From: Ceraceosorus guamensis
Taxonomy: Eukaryota; Basidiomycota; Exobasidiomycetes; Ceraceosorales; Ceraceosoraceae
NCBI RefSeq assembly: GCF_003144195.1
Contig: NW_020290016.1
Location: forward strand, 62,001-126,000
DNA length: 64,000 bases
Reading direction: 5' to 3'
The notes under the pieces are model-generated. The model had not been told where the DNA came from. It worked only from the letters and a program-made list of their open reading frames with translations, and ran no database searches. Both the position numbers and the translations under genes were made by a program. How positions within the stretch are numbered: position 1 is the first letter of the stretch; each line of letters starts with the position of its first letter. This document shows positions 1 to 10,778 of this stretch, in pieces.

Positions 1-1504
1 ATGCAGGGTCGACTTCATTTAGAGTCGAGGGGGCACAGACCGCGAGAGCTGCGAGCTTCATTTGCCGTCCGCGGCCATTGGCATCTTTGCAAACACTGAT
101 GCACAGGCGAGGCGAGGCTTTCGACCGCATCCATACTCCTAGGCAGACTCGCCAAGAGTCAACGGTCGGCAATGTGAAGTCGGAAGCCCGTTTATCCACA
201 ACATGTCGGGACGAGACCCGTGAGCCTAATGTTGGCTTTGGGACGCTGTTCAACTCTCGAGACTGCAGTTCCGTCTCGCTCCGGTCGTCTGACGTCCAGA
301 CAGCTCAAGTACTGCTTGCCAGTCAGCATGGCCTGTCCATGGTAATTTCACAATATTGATGTCTCGGGGACGCGGCGCTCATAGAACAACAGCGAAGGCT
401 GGGAACCATGGATTTAGACTCGAATCGATCCCTATAGCTTCTGTCATTTCGCGCAAATCTGCCCGCGGCAAGTATCTGTATGCATCTAGTCGAGTCGCAC
501 AAGCCAAACAAGAGAGCCGTCATTGTCCAATTGTCTGGTTTCCAAATGAAGAGACCGTCTTGTCAAGTAGCCTGTCGTCAATGCAGGGCCAATCGCTATG
601 GTCGAGGCTTACATAGTTGAGCGGGTCTGTGCATCATGCGATGTGTGCATGCACCTATTCATTCAGTTTGATTGATTCTTTGTCCACACCCTAATTCAAT
701 CTCAGTCACGAACGATGAAGTCGTGGATGGAGTTTGACGTGTCCGCGCGACGCGTCAATTAAACGTGCGCCATGCAGCGGAGACGCGTTGCGTCCTTTCG
801 CACGTCACGCGCCTGCTGCTGCTGCTGCTCATACACAATCGTGAATCAAAATCACGACCAAGTCGTCATTATTGAGAGTCACAACAGACTGTAGTGGGTG
901 CATACACGATTATTCTTGATTTCGTGATTGCTTCTGATGTGTGTACAGTACGCGAGTCAAATCGGTCGTCCAACACTCACACTCAGAGTCAAGACTCGTG
1001 TCTTACGACTGCTGTGACTCTTGACTGGTGAAGTTGATCACTGCTGCTGGCTTTCCGACAGGCAACACTCTTGACTCCTCCTGCAGCAGTATCGACAGCT
1101 CTCTCTCTCTCTAGAGGTCAAGCTCCCCTGCTTTAGCGGCACAAATCCTGCAGATCTCGTCAGCCATTGCGCCCGATAAAGCTGCCATAGAGCACAGCTG
1201 TAAGCTCGGAGATCCAGGGAAGGAACCCAAGAAGCGATCCTTCTCTGAAGCCACTTCGCCCGTCACATCGACTTGTTCGATCTGCTGCCAATTTCCGCAC
1301 CACTCTCAGAGTTCACGGGCCGTCTGTCGATTTGACCAGCGCTGTAGACCGAGCCACAGCACGACTGCTTTGGTGACGTCAAGCATTCTCGACCGGACGT
1401 GCCGACCTTCGACATCTTCAACCTTGTTCTCCTCTGCTTTGCCGACCCTTCATCCCACGAGCACACGAGGTATCCTGCGCTCTGTCCGTGCTCATCAGTC
1501 GATC
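1..1504. other. Gene-poor leader region
   Basis: No coding region is supported here. The short open frames lack codon bias, splice signals or recognisable motifs. The stretch holds five CTG units near 813-827, a CT run near 1101-1112, and a cluster of the TCGTGA/GAGTCAAGA-type words typical of the intergenic DNA of this window (about 838-1035). The last few hundred bases are presumably the promoter of the downstream POL32-like gene. Confidence 0.6.
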
Positions 1505-3488
1505 ATGGCTCCAGGTCGTGCCGCAACAGCCGACAGCTTCTCGGCGACCCAACTGCGGGATGGCAAGGCTGTCACCGCGAGGCTGCTCTCGAGAGCATTG
1601 GGTATTCATCTCGATGAAGCACGGAAGTAAGTTCTGCTTCGTGGTTCATGGATTGATCACAGTCGGTGGTGCTGATCCAGCCCCCCTTCTACATGTCCTC
1701 TTCGCACTCGCGGCGCGCGCCAGAGAGCTAGCAAAGTACGCAGAGGCAAATGCGGAAGCGGTATGTGCTACATATCTCATAAGTGGCCGGTTGCGGCCGA
1801 GTCCGGCACAGAGATCAACTCATCATGTGAAGGAGGTTCATGAAAGTCGGCTCGAGGCAAGCTCATCTTCAGGGACTTCCCAGAGCGGCCAGAGGGGGTA
1901 CGCCGAAGCAGTTTCTCGCACAGCTATGCTTCTGGTGCCGTCCGAAGAGCTATCAAGTGAGCAGAACGTAGCTGGCGAAGCTAAGAAGGTGGCTCGGGCG
2001 ATCTCAATCGCGGTCCGACTGCTCCGTTTGCAGGCCGATTGAAATGCTGACACAAATCAATGACGCGCTTTCCTGTGCAGCGATCGGCTCGCGCTTCGAT
2101 GGCGAGCTGTCGAAGCAGCTCTACTCGCTCTCGCCTGTGATCAAGAGGCGCGCATCGGAGCTTGGTGACGGCAAAGTTTCAGCTGCAGGTCTAGATCCAG
2201 CCACTATCTCCCAGCTGATATCACTTGGTGTGCAAGTGCGAGAGATCGGCCTTGACAATGTCAAACCGGATTTCGGATGCATTGCCCTAGATGGGGTTCA
2301 GCAGGTGCGTTGAATCATGGCACAAAATCTTGAACAGCGGCTAGGATGTGCTGAAAGCAAGCTCGGATTTTTTGGTCGTGCCCGGCAGGTAGAAGCCAAG
2401 TCTATGCCAGCAGGTCTCTCTGCGCCCTCCCATCCCAGCGTACAGAAAGCCACACTTGCTGCCCGCGCACCGAGCGCTACCATCAAGAAAGAGCAGACAG
2501 AGACAGGACTATCCACGAGCGCAGCTGCAAAGAAGGCGCCCGGCGGTCTGAGCTGGAGCAAGGCTAAGTGAGACTATGCGTAGCATCAACTTGATGCATG
2601 CGAAGCTCAGCTCAGATTCATTTCCCTTTCAGCAGACCCCAGCAGACCCCTTCAGCTGCATCAAAGAAACGGAAAGGGCTGTTACCGGACTCCGAAGACG
2701 ACGATGAGTACGAGAGTCAAGATATGGACCAGTATGTTGAGGACGCCGAGGCCGCATCCCGGGATGCAGAACAAGAGAAGATCGGGTACTCGATGACCAC
2801 AGGTGAGAGCGTGTACCTGCTCACTAATTGTAGTGAGACAGCGTCGCTGAAGTGACTTCATTCACGTCAGACGGGGACACAGAAATGGCTAGCGATCAGA
2901 CAAAGGTGTTCAACATCGCAACGAGCTCCGCAAGCAAGACAGCCGAGCAACGACCAGCCACGCTTAGAAAGAAAAAGGAAGGTGGCAAGCGTGTAAAGAA
3001 GCAACGAGTGATTGTTCGAAAAGTCAAGACGAAGAATGCAAAGGGCTACACAGGTTGGTGTCGCTGATGTTGATGTATACATTCCTGCTTCTGCTGACCG
3101 CCCAAATCATGAATTGTGCCGTGCTCCAGAGATGAGGGAGGAGCAAGGCTACGAGTCGTACAGTACGCAAGAATCCGAGTCTGACGCGGACGTAGAAGCT
3201 TCAGTGAGCAAAAATGCGCCCGCAGAGGCTGTCGCCAAGACCACCAAAGCGAGGGACGTCGGCTCCGGCTCGAGCGTGAAGCCGCAAGCTCGGAATGAAG
3301 ACCGACGGCCAGAGTCCAGTAGTTCGATTGAAGGAAGCAGCGCTGCTCAAGAAAGGCAGGGTCGTACTTTTGCCCCGCATGCGTCCGCCGCGACGAACAC
3401 GACGCAGAACAGCGCTGCTAGCTCTGGCAACGCTAAGAAAAAGCCTGGGCAGCAAAAGCTGAGCGCTTTCTTCAGCAAGCCCAAGTGA
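1505..3488 (+). CDS. POL32: DNA polymerase delta subunit 3 (Pol32/Cdc27/POLD3-like)
   Basis: Accessory subunit of replicative DNA polymerase delta, which joins the catalytic and small subunits and tethers the enzyme to the PCNA clamp in the nucleus. My model has seven exons: 1505-1626, 1724-1956, 2081-2304, 2389-2567, 2633-2802, 2871-3053, 3130-3488, giving 489 aa in frame. The N-terminus has the family start (VTARLLSRALGIHLDEAR, then VCATYLISG), which pairs with human VTYKWLS...LHVTYLVSG. A middle stretch (QLYSLSPV) matches the usual VYS(I/L)Q strand. The second half is charged and low in complexity, with Lys/Arg patches and an acidic Ser-rich segment. The extreme C-terminus QQKLSAFFSKPK is a canonical PCNA-interacting PIP box (QxxLxxFF), which is the strongest single clue. 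The start is the first ATG, in frame with the conserved N-terminus. Confidence 0.88.
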
Positions 3489-3917
3489 ATGCAACGTCTT
3501 GCAGTGTGGGGATGCCATGGCAAACTTGATTCGGTTGTCACGCGATGCGTCTGTTTCACGCAAAGGTGAGTGAAGGGGACAACAATCGCCGGGCTTCTCT
3601 TTGCCGTTCGGACTGTGAGGTCTGGACCAGACATTCAGAACTTTCCAAGACGCTCGAGAGAAACAGCTGGCCTTGATGGTACATTTAAGGCGTTCTTTGA
3701 TGTCCCAGAACGGCTGCGCAGCATCAGTGAACTGCTGAGGTAGACTTTCCTCAGCAACACAGCGAGACGTCCCTGCAGCGGATCGAATGTGCGCGTCTTG
3801 ATGACCGAACGACTGATAAAGCCCTGCCGGCCTTTGTGGCTTCCTGAAGAGCAAGAGTGGACCCACATTGCGATCCTGAAGCGCGATTCGAGGAGGTGCG
3901 AAAGCGCTGCTGCTCTC
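3489..3917. other. Convergent intergenic spacer
   Basis: This is the 3' to 3' gap between the polymerase subunit (+) and DPH4 (-). It presumably holds both 3' UTRs. The minus-strand open frames that cross it are shadows of the POL32 last exon. I see no other feature. Confidence 0.6.
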
Positions 3918-4524
3918 CTAGTCTGGCTTGTCGTGAACTTCATCTTCGGACCATGTGACTTTGACCACTAGCGAGCAGCCGTCGCATTGAACGAGCAAGC
4001 CTTGCTTCGCAATGTCGTGCGTAGTGGAATCCATAGCTTGTTCGAGCCGATCAGCTCTGACGGCATAGCGATTGCCGCACCTGCATGGATGCGCAAAGCG
4101 CGGTGCAGCTGGATGGAGAACGTCTGCGTCTTGTTGCTCCAGCAGCTCGAACGCATCGATATCGATGACAGCTGAGATACGCGATTCTGCCCGCTTTGAG
4201 GACGCAGCATTGCAAAGGGTCTGGTGAATGTCGAGCTGGATGTCGTAATCGATTTTGCTTTGAGGGTCGCTCAGCACCGAGTAAGCATGGGTCAGTGCTC
4301 TAATGCGAGCGTCCGACTCGGAGGTGCGGCCTGTAGCAAGGCGATCAGGATGATGCTAGTCATGTTGTCGCATCGTCAGCTCTCCCATCCAGCTGCAAGT
4401 CTTCTAGTCGTTCGAGCCAGCTCACCAATTTGGCTTGGGCCAGATATGCAGCTCGGACATCGTATGATGATGCACCTCTTTCAACCCCAAGCAGCTTGTA
4501 AAAGTCCTCGTCTCTTTGACTCAT
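3918..4524 (-). CDS. DPH4: Diphthamide biosynthesis protein 4 (J-domain, CSL zinc finger)
   Basis: J-protein with a CSL-type zinc finger (DPH4/DNAJC24 family). It binds iron or zinc and supports the radical step of diphthamide synthesis on translation elongation factor 2 in the cytosol. There are two exons, 4524-4426 and 4355-3918, joined across a 70-nt intron; the product is 178 aa. Splicing joins YLAQAKL to HHPDRLATG and so creates the J-domain HPD signature, which is absent from either exon frame alone. The C-terminal half has the zinc ligands CRCG and CDGC, the latter followed by SLVVKV, in the usual CSL layout. The start is the ATG just before the J-domain helix (MSQRDEDFYKLLGV). Identification is firm because both diagnostic domains are present in the right order. 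Confidence 0.92.
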
Positions 4525-7480
4525 CTCATCGTCGCCGACCTCCCTGCGATGTGGACGCCTTAGTGAAGGATAAACAAGACGAAATCTGACCAAGAGGGCG
4601 CAACGCTATCGAGGCAGGAGAGTTGTGAGTGCGTACGAGAAGAGAAAGGTTCCCTTGTCGTTTGGGCACTGTTCGCCCTGTCCACGCCAGAACCATATTC
4701 ACATTAGACAAGGGCCGATTACGGCAAAAAGTCGAAGCAAGCAAAACAAAGGTCACGTGACGGTCTTTTTTGCACCTGAGTTGCGCCGCGTTACCGCGCG
4801 GCCGTCATGAGTAGGCCGTCTTTTCAGCCCGCGCGAAGATTTCTCTATGGCTCTTCTCTTTCCACCAACAACGCCCCCCCCCCATGCTGCCCCAGGCATT
4901 GACCATCCACCAGCGGTGTCTGACAGGCAGCGAGCAGTCGTTCGCGTACAGCTCATGAACGGGGTGGCGCTAGAACAAGCGACCAATCCGTTCCTCCTTT
5001 TCCAACTTTCAAGCACCTCGTTCAGGCGCGCTCTACGCGCGGGGCTCTTAATTGGTCCTGCTGCACTTGGGGCCGCGTTTGGGATGAGGTGTGGGAAAGG
5101 GAGGGACCATGGTTAGGTTCTCGCTGGGGACGCTGGGCAGCGCGACGCTCAAATCTCATCCACGACGTCGTGCAATATCAGCTCCCCAACACACCCGTTA
5201 CTGGACACTCGGGATTGTACCCGATAGAAGCATCTTGAACAACATTCTTCTAGACGATCGAGAGTTCGCTTGAATCGAGAGTCCACTCGCGATCACGACT
5301 TGAAGACTCTGGTATCAGTTGCGACGAGCGCGGAAAGTGCAAGTTCAGTGAAGAGTACTCGTAATCATGATGGCTATGTAATTCCTAGCATGTATACGTT
5401 GCAGGTGCGGCAACAGTTGTGATGGATCAAGATGCGATCGAGCTGCGCATCAGCTCGGATGTTTGTCGGTCCTCAGCTCCTACCATATAGCGCTGTCCCG
5501 CTACCAGGAGGGTGGCGATGTGAGCACTCATAGCAGCGCGGAGTCTCCTTGCGCCTTGCCACGTATCTTGTCCTTGCTGACAAGGCCGAATTCGCGACGT
5601 TTTGAGACTCAAGAAGATTGTATATCTGCAATCGATGCGAGTCCAGCCCACGCGAACAGCCACGCTCGACTCGAGTCGCGATCGAGTCTCGATCGTGGCA
5701 GCCCCTTTGCGTGAGACCGATAAATGTGAGATCCGAGTCGCACTTGTCGCGGTCGTTCAGAGACTGAGGGCTCGATCCCTTATCTCACCCATGATAGCAG
5801 CATCATGGAGCAAGTCTTGTCAAGCATCAAGATCATAATTACCAGCAGTCAAGTGTCATGGGGTACGTGTCTCCCTGAGACGAGGGATGGTGCCTGCACC
5901 ACGCAGATATGAAATTTGAATGAGTGAATGATGGGTCATGATCGATTGTTGCGACGAAGCTGGCTGAGCGGCAGCAATAACAAGATAGCACCGACCCTTG
6001 TGGCTGAATACGCGCACACCTTGGGTGCAAGCTTCATCATGCACTCGATCGTGAATGCAAGCGAGCTCTTTGCAGAGTCTTGACGAGCAGCCGAGCAGAC
6101 CGGGTCATGCGCAGATGCTTCCTCTGCCGACGTCGTCCGGGAGCATTTTTCCATATGCGATAAGCTCCCCAAGCGACTCGCTGATCTCCATCGTGAAGTC
6201 AAATAGCTATAGACTCGTCAGTTTTGCAGCCTCGTCCCGCTGCATGCCGGCCGGCACCCGACGTGCGATGCCCGCACACTTTGTGCTGACTATAGCTGCG
6301 CCAAGCTACATAGGTCGTCGTCAATGATGCTGCGTGGCGGACCTGATGAACGCTCAAATCCATCTGTCGACGCTCCCCGCCGTGGGTTGAGACATGCAGG
6401 CACCCACATTGCGGCCATTCGTTCCAATGAAACGATCTCGGTGCCGCGTTGACGCCATACGAGGCAATTTCGAGTTCGTCATGATGACGCAAAAGTCGTA
6501 ATAAGCGACCAGCAGCAGCACTCGTCGTGACTGCGTATCCAGGCGGGCGTTTCTCCTCTGCGAGCGTGTACCGCCAATCATGAATCCGCGCACATGAATC
6601 ACCTTGCGACGACACACGGACACAACTTTCCGTGATCCACACCTTGGCACTCTGACTTGATGACGATTTGTCCTGCGTCACAGATGATAGCAAAGCAATC
6701 TAAAACCCCTCATTGCTCTCGGTCGGGACGCGTGGCTGACAGGGGGTGAGTTGTGAGTCAGCGTCGTGAGTGTGAGCTAGTCTGCTGCGTGGCGGCCAGG
6801 GCGATGATGCGAATGATCCATGACTCAAGATTCAAAAATTGAGAATCCCGGAGCGCGGATGCTCGATCGACTGCGATATGAAAGTGCATGGGCAAAATTG
6901 CATGGAGACGACGATGCAACATTCGTGACTCTCTGATGAGAGTCAAGTCTGAGAGTCGGATGAGTCGTGAGTCTGACAAGATGCGCCAAGCTCGACCTGA
7001 ATCTTGAGAAACACCAACGTCACGAATGGTCGAGAGCCTTTTTTTTTTTCTTCTTCTCCTTTTGTGTGACGATACCTTTTGCATGTATGCGATCCACATC
7101 ACGATCCCATGATGGTTGATGTCTGAGGACGTAAGCCGAGGTGCATGCGCTAGCGTCATTTTCTTCCGAAGCTTGGCCGAGCACCCGGCAGCGGGATCGA
7201 TCGAGCTTCGCGGCTCATCTCAATGCTGGCGGCTCTCATTGTGCCCTTCCCGCGGTCTGCTCCCGCGCTCGCCCCTTTGCTGGCTGTGCAGAATGACCAC
7301 AGCGTGCGGCACGCGACGCGCGCGCGCTGTGCGTTCTCCTGCGGCCGGGGATGTGCGCGCATTTAGCACCTCACCTGCCTATACACCGCTAGTGGCCATT
7401 GCGATGACGCTGCGTTTGGTGGGTTTGAGCCTGAACCAAAACATCGTTTTACCGCCTTGCCACAGGGCAATTTAGGCTCC

Positions 7481-7481
<1 letters not shown>

Positions 7482-7526
<45 letters not shown>
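7482..7526 (+). repeat. (CAG)15 microsatellite
   Basis: Uninterrupted CAG trinucleotide run of 45 nt. It is the exact reverse complement, at the same length, of the CTG run 310 nt downstream, so the two arms could pair as a 45-bp inverted repeat. It lies upstream of the sugar transporter, outside any gene I support. Confidence 0.95.
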
Positions 7527-7528
<2 letters not shown>

Positions 7529-7835
7529 TTGATGTTTCCGGTATCACCTTTGCGCAGAATTGGTGAGTCAGTGGGAACGAGGCGAAGCGCGCGAGAGCGA
7601 GAATCGCAGGCTATAGGTCGCATCTCGGCCGGCCATCTCATCCGTCTCATGCCTACCTCTTTCAATGTATAGAGACAGGTATACCCCACAAACTTCCTGG
7701 ACGGCACCAAACCTCTTTGGAGTTTGTCGAGAGCGCGCCCTGCGGCAGGTAGGTCTTGGCTCCAGCAGGAACACTCACGACTGCTGGTCGCTTTGTCTGC
7801 CTCTGCCGTTGCAATTTGTGGAGAAAGTGGGCTGG

Positions 7836-7836
<1 letters not shown>

Positions 7837-7881
<45 letters not shown>
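7837..7881 (+). repeat. (CTG)15 microsatellite
   Basis: Uninterrupted CTG run of 45 nt, lying about 330 nt before the transporter start codon. It is the partner of the (CAG)15 run in inverted orientation. Confidence 0.95.
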
Positions 7882-7882
<1 letters not shown>

Positions 7883-8022
7883 GAAAAGTCAGGGACGAGA
7901 CTAGCGAGGGCATCTGGGGTTTGCCCTGCATCTGCAGCATACAGCACACGGTCGATTACGGATGTGGACCATGAGCGTGCATGGTACGACTTTGAGAGCA
8001 GCAAGTCCCCCTCTTCGTGGCA

Positions 8023-8028
8023 TATAAA
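8023..8028 (+). promoter_or_regulatory. TATA-like element of the sugar transporter gene
   Basis: TATAAA (in the context CATATAAAGA) lies 41 nt before an upstream in-frame ATG (8064) and 191 nt before the ATG at 8214. If it is a functional TATA box, transcription would begin at or after 8064. That argues for the downstream start with its CACCATG context. Confidence 0.4.
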
Positions 8029-8213
8029 GAACGCACCCGGATGGACAAGGAAAATCCCCAGGCATGACCCACAATCAAGCCGCTTCCTGCTCTTACCCTC
8101 CCCCTTCCGCGTCAACGTCCAAAGCCCGCCGCTCCACTTCTTCGATCTCGAGTGACCGCAGTGAATTAGCCGACACTCATCCTTTGCTCGCTCCGACGAC
8201 GTCCAACTACACC

Positions 8214-10493
8214 ATGACTGGGGAGCTCGCGCCTTCCACTGGGCCCGTCGTGGGCGACCAGCGCAAGTTCAGCAAAGCGAATTTACGACCGCTGATCTTT
8301 TGCAGCATCGCTGTAGTAGGTGCGGTCCTCTACGGCTATGATGGGTGAGTGGGAACGGTGCACGCCCATGCTCATCGCCGTTCCGCTGAACTCCTATGTC
8401 GACTTTTCCAATTATTGCAGAACGTACTTCAGCGCCATTCTGGAGATGAGGAAGTTCAAAGAGGATTTTGGTACAGTCATCGACGACATGGGAACCATCG
8501 ACATTACGTCCTCTCAACGATCCCTTCTAGCCTCCATCGTCCAGGCGGGCGAGTTCTGCGGAGCGCTCGCAAGCGCACCCATCGGCGACTTTGCCGGACG
8601 CAAAGGTGGCTTCATCAGTGCTGGTAGTCTCGTTGCTTTGGGCACTGTGCTGCAGATGGTCCACACCGGCAGCATTCCCCTCATGACCGTCGGACGGCTC
8701 GTTCTCGGCGCAGGAGTCGGTGTCATTTCTGCGACGACTAGTCGTGAGTAGACGCGCCTCATCAATGCCCAAGTGTTGATGTTCATCTCAAGCATCATGA
8801 TCACTTTCACGCGCGTATCGCAGCCTACCTCAGCGAAATTGCTCCCGTCTCTCTTCGTGGCCCTGTCGTGTCCGCATGGCAGCTCATGCTTGCCATTGGT
8901 CAAGTCATCGGAGCCGGTGTTGGTCTAGGCACAAGGGACATGGACAATTGTGAGTGCTACGATGCGGCTGGAGCAAGGAGGTGTCACAGACGCTGACACA
9001 GCGTCCTTCGCTCGGACACTGCCTTCGCAGCCTGGTCTTACCGCATTCCGATCATTCTCAACTTGGCCATCGTGGCCATTCTCATGTTCGGCATCATCTT
9101 TGTCTGCCCAGAATCCCCTCGTTGGCTCATCAACAAGGGTCGCGACGAGCAAGCGCGAGCAGCTCTTCGACGTATCCACAAGGGCCAAGACGACCCCAAC
9201 AAGGTGGTGGACCTAGAATTCTCCAATTTCTACCAGGCGCGACAAGATGAGATCGCCTCCCAGGGTGAAGGTGGCTGGCTTACGCTGTTCAAGAGCAAGC
9301 ATGACCGGAGGCGTCTCGCAATGGTCATCGGCGTGCTCATCTGCCAGCAGATAAGGTGAGTCCGCTGCCACCTGAGCACCGTCAAGGACGCATCCAGGCA
9401 CTCACATCCCTTGCTGGCCTTCCGTCTCTTTCTGCGCGTTTGCCCCACAGCGGAGTGAGTGGCACGTGAAAAGCCTTTAAATCTTCCCTTAAAAGTTGTG
9501 CTGACCCCTTGTCTAATTCCGCTCTCAGATTCAAATCGTCTTCAGCTACTCCGCCGTCCTCATTGCCAGCTTATCGCCAAACTTTGACGGGATTCTAGTC
9601 AACATCATCTACACGATCGTCGAGGTGGTTGGAGTACTCGTCGCCTTCTTGCTGGTGGACCGTTTCGGCAGGCGACCACTGCTTTTATGGACCAGCGTTC
9701 CGATGGTGATCAGTCTCCTCATTGCCGCTGCTCTGGGATCCCTCAACGACCGCAGCGACAATCAGAACCGTGCCATCGCCGCCATGTTCGGCATCTTTGT
9801 CTTTGCCTTCAACAACGCTTGGTGAGTGTAGGTGCGCAAGTAAGTCTTTGACGCTTGCGACATCGGCTGACGTGCGACTCGCATCGCCACAGGGGTCCCT
9901 TGGCTTGGGTCTGCGCATCCGAGCTATCTACTGGTGGGCAGAAGCAAAAGATCATGGCTGTCGGCTCTGCATGCTTCTGGATCTCTGCTTGGGCAGTCAC
10001 CTTCACTCTGCCTTACCTCTTTGATGAAGGCGAGGCGAACCTTGGCTTCAGGGTCGGCTACATCTACTGTGAGTTCAATCCACCTCGCTCGAATAGCGCA
10101 TGGTGTATTCTGACGCGTGATCTTCTCACCTTGAAAACCTCCAGGCGTCGGTGGTCTTATTGCCGCGTGGTATGTCTGGACTTTCATCCCCGAGACGTGA
10201 GTAGTGCAGGGCATGCAAGCACACATCATTCGTCCTTGCCATGTACTTACCAGTACTATGTGTTTGCTCTTATCCACTTATCCCCTAGGTTCGGCCGCAC
10301 TTTGGAGGAGATTCAACAGATGATTCAGAATGACGTTCCCACCCGCAAGTGGACCTCTTACGTCACCCACTTTGAGGGCACGACTTGGAACAACGATGTG
10401 GCTCGCGATGGAACGAGCAGAAACTCTGCCGACAAGGCCGGAAGTCTGGACGTCAAGCCCGACCAGCAGGCAACTCAGGTCCTCGACGCCTGA
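8214..10493 (+). CDS. Major facilitator superfamily sugar (hexose) transporter
   Basis: Twelve-helix plasma-membrane sugar transporter of the fungal hexose family (Rco3/Hxt-like), moving hexoses, probably with protons. The nine exons are 8214-8344, 8421-8743, 8824-8949, 9031-9355, 9451-9454, 9529-9821, 9893-10068, 10145-10196 and 10289-10493, giving 544 aa. An upstream ATG at 8064 would add 50 hydrophilic residues. Family signatures are all present: GDFAGRKG after helix 2, PYLSEIAP, PESPRWL in the central loop, QQISGIQIVF at helix 7, DRFGRRPLLL after helix 8, and WTFIPET after helix 12. The fifth exon is only CGGA (4 nt); it supplies the SG of the conserved QQxSG motif and restores frame. The stop codon lies in the first copy of a 74-bp tandem duplication. 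Transport substrate cannot be told from sequence alone. Confidence 0.9.
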
Positions 10494-10582
10494 TTGTGCC
10501 AGAACAACAGGCCGGAAGTTTGGACGTCAAGCCCGACCAGCAGGCAACTCAGGTCCTCGACGCCTATTTGTGCCAGAACAAC
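10435..10582 (+). repeat. 74-bp tandem duplication across the transporter stop codon
   Basis: Two adjacent 74-bp copies (10435-10508 and 10509-10582) differ at only about three positions. Copy 1 encodes the transporter C-terminus (AGSLDVKPDQQATQVLDA) and its TGA stop; the matching place in copy 2 reads TAT. Because 74 is not a multiple of three, the copies cannot both be read in one frame, so copy 2 now lies in the 3' UTR. Confidence 0.93.
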
Positions 10583-10778
10583 ACGCACAAAAGTCCGGGG
10601 ATCACGGCTCACTCGCGGGACACTTCCATAGACGAGGCATGTACTTTATCACGACACGATCTTGCAAATCGACAGATGATTACGACACGGGCAGTGTGAA
10701 AGGCAGGGGCAGTTTCGAAAGGCGCTTGATCGACGAAACGAGAAGCGCGAGTCGAATGGTGCCATTCTCAAAGGACGG

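Larger units (their letters stand above)
4525..8022. other. Gene-poor region, about 3.5 kb
   Basis: No gene is supported. The region is rich in short words of the TCGTGA, GAGTC/GACTC and GATCG kind, with a knot of overlapping palindromes near 5667-5698 and a GAGTC cluster at 6920-6975. It holds the inverted (CAG)15 and (CTG)15 tracts listed separately. A 250-codon minus-strand frame (7363-8115) spans both tracts as poly-Ala and poly-Gln. It has no other recognisable feature and overlaps the transporter start, so I do not call it a gene. Confidence 0.55.

Noticed and set aside
2196-2262. Similarity between GLDPATISQLISLG in the polymerase subunit and LDPATIAALASKG in the secreted protein
   Set aside because: Short, helix-forming, low-complexity match; the proteins differ in location and everything else, so chance is the simplest reading.
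7363-8115. 250-codon minus-strand frame with poly-Gln and poly-Ala runs
   Set aside because: The runs are the automatic translation of the two triplet tracts. The rest has no domain or bias, and it overlaps the transporter promoter and first exon.
7724-8155. Plus-strand frame with a long Cys run
   Set aside because: Another reading frame of the CTG tract; fifteen consecutive Cys has no support as a protein.
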